A program made the position numbers and the translations under genes. A DNA stretch of 24,544 bases from Tritrichomonas foetus. Taxonomy: Eukaryota > Parabasalia > Tritrichomonadida > Tritrichomonadidae. The notes below the pieces were generated by a model. That model made no database searches, was not told the origin of the DNA, and worked only from the letters and a program-made list of their open reading frames with translations. This document shows, piece after piece, positions 17,549 to 24,544 of the stretch (position 1 is the stretch's first letter; each line of letters starts with the position of its first letter). The stretch spans positions 5,695 through 30,238 of the forward strand of contig MLAK01001163.1 of NCBI GenBank assembly GCA_001839685.1, read 5' to 3'.

Positions 17549-17646
17549 GAAGAAATAACATTGTGAAATAGAAGAAATAACATTGTGAAATAGAAGAAAT
17601 AGCATTATGAAATAGAAGAAATAATATTGTGAAATAGAAGAGATAG
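17549..17646. repeat. 22-bp tandem repeat, about 4.5 copies
   Basis: Copies start at 17549, 17571, 17593 and 17615, with a partial copy at 17637. Copies one and two are identical; copies three and four differ by a few bases. Each begins GAAGAAATA. The array lies 55 bases beyond the stop of the coiled-coil gene on its 3' side. Confidence 0.85.
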
Positions 17647-17685
17647 GCTATAGTGATTTTATTTAAATATACATGTCTGATTGTA

Positions 17686-17700
17686 TTTTTTTTTTTTTTT
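17686..17700. repeat. Homopolymer of 15 T (A on the minus strand)
   Basis: On the minus strand the coiled-coil gene ends TGA, then one T, then 15 A, giving TAAA one base-step from the stop. TAAA is the trichomonad polyadenylation signal. The run may simply be a 3' UTR feature, or the trace of a retroposed message. Confidence 0.7.
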
Positions 17701-17701
17701 A

Positions 17702-18259
17702 TCATTGTTGTTCACCTGGTTCGCCTTTCAAAACATCTTGAATGAATGCATGAATTCTTGCGTGATGATTCTGCATGTCTTCGAAGTACTTCCTGAAATC
17801 AGCTTCACTCTCAGGATAGACTCCCTTCTGGCGCAGACTGTCAATGATTTTTATCACTTTTTGCTCAAGCTCGTAAATCATCAATAAAGATGCGTTTGTC
17901 TGGCCATTATCAACAACATTCTTGCAGATCTCAAAGATGAGGCTTTGGAATCTTGGCAAAATGATTTTAAGGATTTCGGATGGACTTTCTTTTTGGTCAT
18001 TTTGCTGACGATTTAATAAAATATCGTTGAGAGCGAATTGAGCCTTTTGCAAAAGGAGGTCTGTCTCTTCTATTTCTTTGTTGACTGAATTTATTGAATC
18101 AAGGATTTTATCTTCGTCAAAATTTGGATCATTCTGTAATTCGTCTAAAATTATGTTTTGCGAATCCAACAGTAAGTGAAGTTGATGATTTTCGTCTGCC
18201 ACTTTTTCGAACTTATTTTGCGCCTCGATAGGAAGAATTAATTGTGGATTCTGCTCCAT
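17702..18259 (-). CDS. Unrecognised coiled-coil protein (185 aa)
   Basis: 185 residues from the ATG at 18259, ending in TGA. Residues about 10-85 have heptad-like Leu/Ile spacing with many Glu/Asp/Gln/Asn (KFEKVADENHQLHLLLDS ... IEETDLLLQKAQFALNDILL), typical of a coiled coil. Residues 95-180 look like a small helical bundle (ILKIILPRFQSLIFEIC ... LEQKVIKIIDSL ... HHARIHAFIQDVL). No signal peptide or membrane span. Such short coiled-coil proteins occur in tethering, dynactin, kinetochore and intraflagellar complexes; none can be chosen here. It is divergent from the C2-protein gene over 265 bp. A 15-A run follows the stop almost directly. Confidence 0.75.
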   Translation of the reverse strand: MEQNPQLILPIEAQNKFEKVADENHQLHLLLDSQNIILDELQNDPNFDEDKILDSINSVNKEIEETDLLLQKAQFALNDILLNRQQNDQKESPSEILKIILPRFQSLIFEICKNVVDNGQTNASLLMIYELEQKVIKIIDSLRQKGVYPESEADFRKYFEDMQNHHARIHAFIQDVLKGEPGEQQ

Positions 18260-18524
18260 TTATTTTCCGATAATTTATTGCACTTTTGGGTTCAATGGTG
18301 ACCGTTTAATAATTTTGAATGAACGTTTAAAATATAATGAAAAGGTTTAGATAAATCGAAAGACAACTTTTTTTATATTTAAATGGCCTTTCATTCAGAA
18401 TTTATGACCATATAAGTACGGAAAAAGCAAATGTGAAGAGATATATCGATATGTGAATTTCTGATCGAGTTGATTAAATTCCATTGAAAAAAATCGTTAT
18501 TTTTAAACGTTCTCGTCAAACGAA
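18260..18524. promoter_or_regulatory. Short divergent promoter between coiled-coil and C2 genes
   Basis: A 265-bp head-to-head interval, so both promoters lie here. On the plus strand CTCGTCAAACG places a possible TCA start at 18518, seven bases before the ATG. On the minus strand GGTCACCATT (from 18302) is a candidate. Confidence 0.4.
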
Positions 18525-19232
18525 ATGAGAACTTTTCTCAAAATTCGGGACAGTCCAGACGAAAAGCATTTATATATTGATGTTGTTGAAGCACGTTCAT
18601 TAAAGTCATGTGATGCGAACGGGTGGTCAGATCCATTTGTTCAAATTACACTTGGTGAAAAAACTAAAATTGGTAAAACTCGATATATTGAAAGAACACT
18701 CAATCCAAGATGGGCTCAAAGATTCCATTATAATGGCCCTATTGATATGAATCATAATGCATATATTAGCTTTGTTGTGAAAGATTATGACACAATGTCG
18801 TCAGATGATGTCATCGGGATTGTTGAAATTGCTCTCCAAGATTTGGCTAATCACAAATGGTGTCAGAAATGGTATCGATTGATGCCAGAAAATGAAAAAG
18901 TCACAACAAGAGGCTGGCTTTTACTGAGAATTCATTTATGTGAAAAAGCTGAAGATGCATTTGCTGAAATTTTCCATGATCATGATCATGATAACACACA
19001 TGATGAAGAACATGTTCATGTCCATGGAAATGAACAAGCAGTTCCATTACAAACTTTACAAGCAGCTGAAGCACATGATGAGCAAGTGGAAATTAAAGAT
19101 AGAGAACTTGCAGAAGAAAAAGAAAGAGAAGAAGCACAAAAAACAAGTGGTAGAAAATCTAATCCTACAAGTGCAAGAAACAACAACTCTGAAATTAATC
19201 AGGAAAAACTCCCTGAAAATAGTGATAATTGA
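18525..19232 (+). CDS. C2-domain protein with His/Asp-rich and charged tail
   Basis: 235 residues from the ATG at 18525. One C2 domain covers about residues 13-137: LYIDVVEARSLKSCDANGWSDPFV, then KTRYIERTLNPRWAQRF, then VKDYDTMSSDDVIG, then WYRLM. All five calcium-ligand aspartates fit the synaptotagmin spacing (D30, D36, D87, D89, D95), so Ca2+-dependent phospholipid binding is expected. Residues 151-168 are an unusual His/Asp block (HDHDHDNTHDEEHVHVHG) that could bind zinc or another metal. The remaining tail is Glu/Lys-rich helix and then Ser/Asn-rich. No membrane segment is seen, so it is probably a soluble peripheral membrane protein in trafficking or signalling. Family very sure, cellular role unknown. 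Confidence 0.92.
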   Translation: MRTFLKIRDSPDEKHLYIDVVEARSLKSCDANGWSDPFVQITLGEKTKIGKTRYIERTLNPRWAQRFHYNGPIDMNHNAYISFVVKDYDTMSSDDVIGIVEIALQDLANHKWCQKWYRLMPENEKVTTRGWLLLRIHLCEKAEDAFAEIFHDHDHDNTHDEEHVHVHGNEQAVPLQTLQAAEAHDEQVEIKDRELAEEKEREEAQKTSGRKSNPTSARNNNSEINQEKLPENSDN

Positions 19233-20296
19233 TATTATTTTTATTATTTTTAAATCTATGTTGTTTATAATAATCCTGAATTGTATGTTTAATGTTTAAT
19301 ATAGAAAGTTCTATTAGAAACTAAACAATGCTTGAAATAACATTTCAAAAATTGAAAAAATGATTAAATTTCTAAATATTTCCTTTATTAAATTGTAAGA
19401 ATGATTATTATTGGGTTAACTGACCAATAGAAACTTTTAATGTGAATAAAGGAACAATCCATAATTCTTGGGAAAATAAAAGTGAATTTTTATGGAGAAA
19501 AAATTTCATCTAAAACCTTGATGTGAAATTTTCGTATTATGGTTGATAAAGAATTAATCATAAATTTATATGCCACTAAATCAGCATTATCTAAGGAGTA
19601 TGGCACATACTATTATTGTGTCATGCATCGTTGCTTTCTCCTATATGTTTTCATTTTTATGAATACAATCAGTTTATCATTTTATAAATGATAATAACGA
19701 ATCAAATTAATGAAAGATTTATCTTTATAATCTAATCTATTTATTTAATAAATATCATAAATTTAATAATTGGTTAATTTAAGAGGGTTTTTGATCATCT
19801 ACAGTAAAGGTCTAAAGATTTTCATTTCCCTCAAATAAAATAGTAAAAGAAATGCAAAAGGCCTTGACAGTTAGCATAAAAATCCCGAATGAAAAAGTTG
19901 ATAACATCTCACTGTCATCGCATCTTTTCTTTATAATAAATAAGAATATAAATAAGTTCAAATTTTGAAAATCAAAGAGAAATTAATCTCCAGATTTTTT
20001 GATTGGTTGATTTTTCTATAAACACAAAATATATTATCTTTTACTCAAAATTTAAATTAACTTATTGATATTTTCACATTTTTGAAAGCCATATAAAAAT
20101 GTATTGAGTTCATATCAAATCATCTTTCTTTTGAATGAGTATCTCCTCAAAATTGAAAATTCTACTAAATCAATATGAATAGAATGAAATCCAATGTTTT
20201 TTAGATTTGATCACTTTTTGATCAAAACGACCATGTTCAATTACAGTTGGCATTATGATATAAATGGTTATTTGGTTTATTTATGAGATATATACG
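19233..20296. other. AT-rich spacer between convergent genes
   Basis: About 1.06 kb between the ends of the C2 and Myb genes. The only structure noticed is an 8-bp inverted repeat around a TCACTT motif (20206-20226), followed by an ATG at 20233 with 17 codons. Otherwise no gene, RNA or repeat. Confidence 0.45.
20206..20226. repeat. Inverted repeat TTTGATCA-5-TGATCAAA enclosing an initiator-like motif
   Basis: Arms 20206-20213 and 20219-20226 are perfect over 8 bases with spacer CTTTT. On the plus strand the left arm end and the spacer form TCACTTTTTG, an initiator match whose A is at 20213. It lies behind the Myb gene and would start an antisense or short message. Confidence 0.5.
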
Positions 20297-21028
20297 CTAC
20301 CATATTATTGGTCTTTCTGGTTGTACTTTTGCATCATTCATTTCATACATATTAATATTATCCTGAGTATTAAAGTCGATTAAATCATTTTTAATGAATG
20401 ATTGTGAATCAGTTTCTTTCATACTTTTTTGCATGGACAATATTTTTCCTGATCTTTTGGATCTTTTGAGTTGAGCAAAATGATAACGGCATTGAACATC
20501 ACTTCTATTTTTCATTTGAGTTGATATCCTTCTCCATGCCTTTGTTCCATATTCACTAACCAATCTAATTAATTGTGATTCTTCTTCATCTGTCCATTTA
20601 TCTTTTGAAATTGATGGATCTAGTCCTCTTAACCATCTTTGTGAACATTGGGATCGTGTTCGTCCATTTCCAACAAATTCTGCTATTTTTGTCCAATTTT
20701 CGAATCCCAATCGATGAACACCTGCAATAAGTCGTTGGTCTTCGTATTTACTCCATTTTCGAACATGATGTCTTGTGCTATGATAATTAAACAGTGGCTG
20801 TGAAAAGTTTATAGGTTCAGGCGATATTGCTAATATTGCACAAATATTCTTTGCTGGTGTATCAACACCAAGTATAGAATAACATGTTGATAATGCAACT
20901 TCAGGTGTTATTTTATTATCTATAAGTTCTTCGAGACATTTTCTAGCAGCTAGTTTGGCATCTTCTTGACAATGCTCGCTTGATTCTTCAATATAACTAT
21001 TGGCTATCGCTAAGAGCGGTGGTTCCAT
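20297..21028 (-). CDS. R2R3 Myb-like DNA-binding protein
   Basis: 243 residues from the ATG at 21028, ending in TAG. An N-terminal helical region (about 15-70) precedes two Myb repeats. R2 runs from KWSKYEDQRLI, with tryptophans at 92, 112 and 132. R3 starts KWTDEEESQLI, with tryptophans at 145 and 165, and a Tyr (Y182, QCRYHF) in the third aromatic position. Recognition helices end GRTRSQCSQRW and NRSDVQCRYHF, typical of c-Myb-like sites with an AAC core. The 50-residue tail is basic then Asn/Asp-rich, without an evident activation domain. Small two-repeat Mybs form a large family in trichomonads, where some bind TAACGATA-type promoter sites. Probably a nuclear transcription factor; targets unknown. 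Confidence 0.92.
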   Translation of the reverse strand: MEPPLLAIANSYIEESSEHCQEDAKLAARKCLEELIDNKITPEVALSTCYSILGVDTPAKNICAILAISPEPINFSQPLFNYHSTRHHVRKWSKYEDQRLIAGVHRLGFENWTKIAEFVGNGRTRSQCSQRWLRGLDPSISKDKWTDEEESQLIRLVSEYGTKAWRRISTQMKNRSDVQCRYHFAQLKRSKRSGKILSMQKSMKETDSQSFIKNDLIDFNTQDNINMYEMNDAKVQPERPIIW

Positions 21029-22990
21029 TTTTTATTGAAGCAATGATTTCTATGAAAAGAATATTTCTAAATTATTGCGAAATTCAATCATATATTTTGA
21101 ATAGTTGGATTTCAAATATTTCTATGTAAACATTTTTTATATGATGAGATTTGCTTCTTCATTATCATGCAAATGAAAAAGAAAAACATCAAAAATATTT
21201 TCTGTTAAAACAGTTATTAAAAACTTTGAATCTCATTTTTATTTCACGTTTCACAATCACATGAAGGTTGACTGAATCAAATGACCTATGATTTATTACG
21301 GTGCAAAAATTTCTTATCTTTGATGCGCTGATAAGAAAAAATTCAATGAATATTCAAAGTATATTCAATTTTTGATGAGTTTTGACTAATTTTAATTTTG
21401 AGAATTCTGAACATCAAAGAGCAAAACAATTGTTTTGTGTTGTGGATGCATATTATTAGAATTATTTCTCTATAAAATTAACATATATGCAGATATGCTC
21501 TTTGAGAAGAAAAAGAAATTAACTGATCTCAATTCTCAAAATGGAGAGGTGGCCATGTTATTTGGGCCTAAATTGCATAATTTATAATGAAATAATATCT
21601 AACAGTGATATATTTGCTAAATCAAATCATAAAATAAAAGATTTGTTGTGATTAAAAAAAAGGGTGATATTCCGAAATTTTTTCTAAACAGTGATTATGA
21701 AACAATATTTTAGTATAATATATAATGTAAATTGAAAAGAAAGGAAGGAAACAAAACATCATTAAAATTTCCAAACAATTTTTTTATTGGAAAAAATAAG
21801 AAATAAATCTAAAATATTGAATATTCTATATTATATTATGATATTAAAATAATTTCTGCGACTAGAATTAATCAAATATCTTTTTCTCATAAATCATTTT
21901 TTCTTTCTGTGTGAATAATGAGCTCAATTTGAAAAAGAGATCATTCAATGAACTCTAAAATGTTTATCAAGTATCATAGAAATGCATAGAAAATGAACAA
22001 TCACTTCGAGTGAATAATTTCTTTAAAAGTGCAATATTCTCAATAAATATAATCTAAAGGGTGGCTTTATTTATTTATCCTCAAATCAAATGAATATTCG
22101 GCAACATCATGATCGAAGAATTTAGGTGAATGAATTTTGTTCATTCCAAATATTCTATCACATATTATTCATGATGATTAATCATGAAATACTTAATTAC
22201 TTTCCACCAAGTCTTAAGAATGAAATCCTTTATTATTTTTCAATCTTGATCAATATGCGATTATCATGTTTTTAGGTTGAAATATACCTAATAAACTTCA
22301 TAAAGTGATTTTATTCAAAGAAAAAGAATATTTATTCGAAAAATAATCGAATTGAATTCACCAATATTTGATCTAATTCAAAACCCCATAACTTTTGGGT
22401 TCTACTCGCCTTTTTAGTGATACATTCATAAATTTATACCAGATAAATGTAATTCGAGTTACATTTATTGAAAAGTAATGATGATATATTTCTGAATACG
22501 GTCGATTTTCATCTTTCCGCTATAAAATTTATGTTTTAGCAGGATGCACCAATATGATCAAATAAAAAGTCATAAAACTCAGAGGTTAATCTTAAAATCG
22601 AAATATTTCTGTAAAAAATGACATTGAATTTTTCTGAAAGATAAGCCGCCTTTATCAAATTTCATCTCAATTCACTTTGGCAATTAATTATCAAAAGTAT
22701 ATTCTTAGAAATATGTAGGTTCCATTTATTCTTATTGAATCTGATATTTTTCACAGCTACCAACCACAGAAAATTTTTCATTTATGGATTCGGTTTTATT
22801 TTTTGAATCGAGAACTTCTCATAAATTTAGAAGAAATTAATATTTGGGTAGGAATTGAATCAATTAATATATTTGTATAGAACATTTGCAATAAATAATA
22901 TCAGATGGATAAAATAAGATTAGTTAAAAAATACAGAAACAATTTATTTAAGAAAATACACATAAAACCTCATCCAAACCAGGAAAAAAC
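21029..22990. other. Two-kilobase AT-rich spacer
   Basis: It lies between the start of the Myb gene and the end of the PTEN-like gene. It is mostly very AT-rich with many stops on both strands. One patch at 21541-21580 is GC-richer and opens a 36-codon ATG frame (21541-21651, plus) behind a TCAATTCTCA stretch. No RNA gene, repeat array or mobile element is seen. Confidence 0.4.
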
Positions 22991-23947
22991 TTATTCATCG
23001 AAGATTAAATCCATTGCAAGATCTGGACGAAATGTCTCGTTTTTAGCATCTCTATGTGGCCCATCCAAATCATCTTTTCTAAAACGAATGAAATAATCCA
23101 ATATGAAAAAAGTATTCAGTGAAACTCTTAAAATTTCTTTGAGTTTTAACTTCGATTCCATCACAAAAAGTTTGATTGTAAAATGCGAATCAAGTGGAAC
23201 ATTTGTGAGAAATCCAAAACTAACAGATTTTATGTTAGTTGGTTCTTTTATCCATGCTGAATTAAAAACAATATCAAAAATCGAATCATAAATCATCATT
23301 ACATATTTGGCGTTATTTTTCTTTAAAACATTGTAAAATTTGACAAAACGAAGAATTTTTGGAATCGGCGGTGGTAGTTCAAAATAAATCTCAGGGAACT
23401 TCCGCATGTATGATTCCATATATTGAACTGATCTGATTTGGGATGGATAAGCCACCCCTTTTCCGTTAAAGCTTCTTTCGTTTGCGAAATATTCCAGAGC
23501 CGCTTGTGAAGTTTCTGCAATTTTTTCAACAAGAAGAAATGAAGCAATAACTGTGCCTGTTCGTCCATGTCCAGCCAAACAATGAACAACAAGGACATTC
23601 GAGCTATCTTGATGATACCAATCATGCATTGATTTAAGAATCTGTAAAAGGAGATTAAACGGTGGAGCATGGTGGTCTGGAAAAGGATAGTTTTCAACTG
23701 GTCCTGAAAACAAACTCGGGTCGTATGGCTTTTCAGTTAAATTATAAATTTTGTAGTGCGATAAATGCTTTTTGTCTAAAAGATCAGCGACATCTTTTGC
23801 TGGATTTCTATATAGAGAATCAATTCCAGTCGAAGGATAGCCCATTGCAATAATTCGATCGGTGATATAGGTTAAATCGAGATCAAGGCCTTCTTGAATA
23901 AATCTGTTGTTATTTCCTGAAACAATATGTCGAATCCAGTCAGTCAT
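22991..23947 (-). CDS. PTEN-like dual-specificity/lipid phosphatase
   Basis: 318 residues from the ATG at 23947. The phosphatase domain (about 1-185) follows PTEN step by step: DLDLTYITDRIIAMGYPS, YRNPAKDVADLLDKKH, HYKIYNL, YPFPDHHAPP with general acid D91, the signature HCLAGHGRTG (122-131) with nucleophile C123 and R129, and a TI loop ending YPSQIRSVQYM with its conserved Gln. A C2 domain follows (about 190-318), ending VSLNTFFILDYF and FRPDLAMDLIF as PTEN does. Catalytic residues are intact. The two P-loop lysines of PTEN are Leu and His here, and the basic N-terminal patch is mostly Asn. The regulatory tail and PDZ motif of animal PTEN are absent. Likely acts on phosphoinositides at membranes, with altered preference possible. 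Confidence 0.94.
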   Translation of the reverse strand: MTDWIRHIVSGNNNRFIQEGLDLDLTYITDRIIAMGYPSTGIDSLYRNPAKDVADLLDKKHLSHYKIYNLTEKPYDPSLFSGPVENYPFPDHHAPPFNLLLQILKSMHDWYHQDSSNVLVVHCLAGHGRTGTVIASFLLVEKIAETSQAALEYFANERSFNGKGVAYPSQIRSVQYMESYMRKFPEIYFELPPPIPKILRFVKFYNVLKKNNAKYVMMIYDSIFDIVFNSAWIKEPTNIKSVSFGFLTNVPLDSHFTIKLFVMESKLKLKEILRVSLNTFFILDYFIRFRKDDLDGPHRDAKNETFRPDLAMDLIFDE

Positions 23948-24544
23948 TTAGTCGAGTGGTTTTGTGGGAAGTGGGAATTGAGGAGAAAGTTCAGAAACTG
24001 ATATTTTTAGAGAAGATAACTTTTTGTGAAATATGAAAAACCTGCCTAATTTTCAAAAAGTTGATTGATTGATCTCGAAAACTTTTTGACATGTCAAAGA
24101 CTGAAGTTATCTCAACTTCAGAAGGTGTTTTGATTTATATAAAGTGATAAAGAAAGGGAAATTGCTATGTCACTTTACAATAACATTGTTTTGCAAATTT
24201 TGACTCATTAATATTCTAATGATTTATTTGAAGAATTTAAATTTCTGTTTAGAAATAATGATTGTAAAATATCGATATAATATGATAATTATTGTCTGGA
24301 TATCATTTCTAGAGTTAGAGAATGAAAATTGAAATGATTCAAATATATAGAAATTGTTGCTCAGACCTTTTCGAAGTTCTAACATAGTGAATATCATTTT
24401 TTATACTTGTGGAACTTCCAAAAAGTGATTTTATTCAATTGTACCTTTCATTTTCCCTCCTATATGAAAGGTCTACATAGTGGTCCCCATCCCAAAGGTC
24501 TGGGTCCCACAATGACGACCTTTCGAAACCAATGATCCTCATCG
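23948..24544. other. Upstream region of the PTEN-like gene and a structured right edge
   Basis: 23948 to about 24440 is AT-rich and must hold the minus-strand promoter. From about 24440 the composition changes to GC-richer sequence with several copies of AAAGGTC/GACCTTT and nested inverted repeats. Short frames are open on both strands, but the window ends before any can be judged. An unseen gene, RNA or repeat element may begin here. Confidence 0.4.
24443..24524. repeat. Nested, mutually exclusive inverted repeats
   Basis: ACCTTTCAT (24443-24451) pairs perfectly with ATGAAAGGT (24464-24472). The overlapping GAAAGGTC (24466-24473) instead pairs perfectly with GACCTTTC (24517-24524). Inside the larger stem, GTGG (24480-24483) can pair with CCAC (24507-24510) and CCCA (24491-24494) with TGGG (24501-24504). 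Confidence 0.6.

Noticed and set aside
1..24544. Mobile elements (Maverick, mariner, MULE) or viral genes
   Set aside because: No transposase, integrase, polymerase or capsid-like frame was seen; repeats present are local tandem or inverted repeats.
1..24544. Ciliate or other alternative-code origin suggested by the AT content
   Set aside because: TAA, TAG and TGA all act as stops at the ends of well-defined genes.

Overview
The window is strongly AT-rich eukaryotic nuclear DNA. Its dense single-exon genes lie on both strands and are separated by AT-rich spacers of 0.25 to 2 kb. All three standard stop codons are used and no gene needs an intron, so a ciliate-type code is excluded. A radial-spoke protein shows a flagellated cell. 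The other genes are a CAMK-like kinase, a small R2R3 Myb, an ankyrin protein, a short BET-like bromodomain protein, a PTEN-like phosphatase and a C2 protein. Some starts are preceded by TCA(C/T)TT initiator-like motifs. Together these point to a parabasalid such as Tritrichomonas or Trichomonas. This is inferred from gene content and style; no rRNA or other species marker is present.

Left part (1-5.2 kb), plus strand: the 3' part of a Pro/Thr-rich repeat protein with a perfect 129-bp in-frame tandem duplication, then a large unrecognised protein with a beta-solenoid look, then a small type I membrane protein with an IPT/TIG-like ectodomain. Next (5.2-10 kb), minus strand: a short ES2/DGCR14-like splicing factor, the clear spliceosomal WD40 protein PRP46/PLRG1, and an ankyrin protein whose last repeats continue in another frame after an early stop. 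After a 1.1-kb spacer come a kinase (+) with a 22-bp tandem repeat at its 3' flank, a small unknown protein (-) divergent from RSP3 (+), a very acidic Tyr-rich protein (-), the bromodomain-NET protein (-), a coiled-coil protein (-) divergent from a C2 protein (+), a Myb protein (-), a 2-kb spacer, and a PTEN-like phosphatase (-).

There is no operon and no coherent pathway. The genes read as ordinary core-cell and signalling genes. Two splicing factors sit side by side in a genome that looks intron-poor. No transposase, CRISPR array, tRNA or rRNA was seen. No convincing new multi-gene system was found. The best leads are the bromodomain with a Tyr at the acetyl-lysine Asn position, the PTEN homologue that has lost its basic lipid-binding residues, the frameshifted ankyrin tail, small GC-richer islands in the spacers (about 4310-4400, 5326-5450, 24440-24544), a 16-bp element shared by two spacers, and two unrelated-looking 22-bp tandem repeats placed just behind stop codons.
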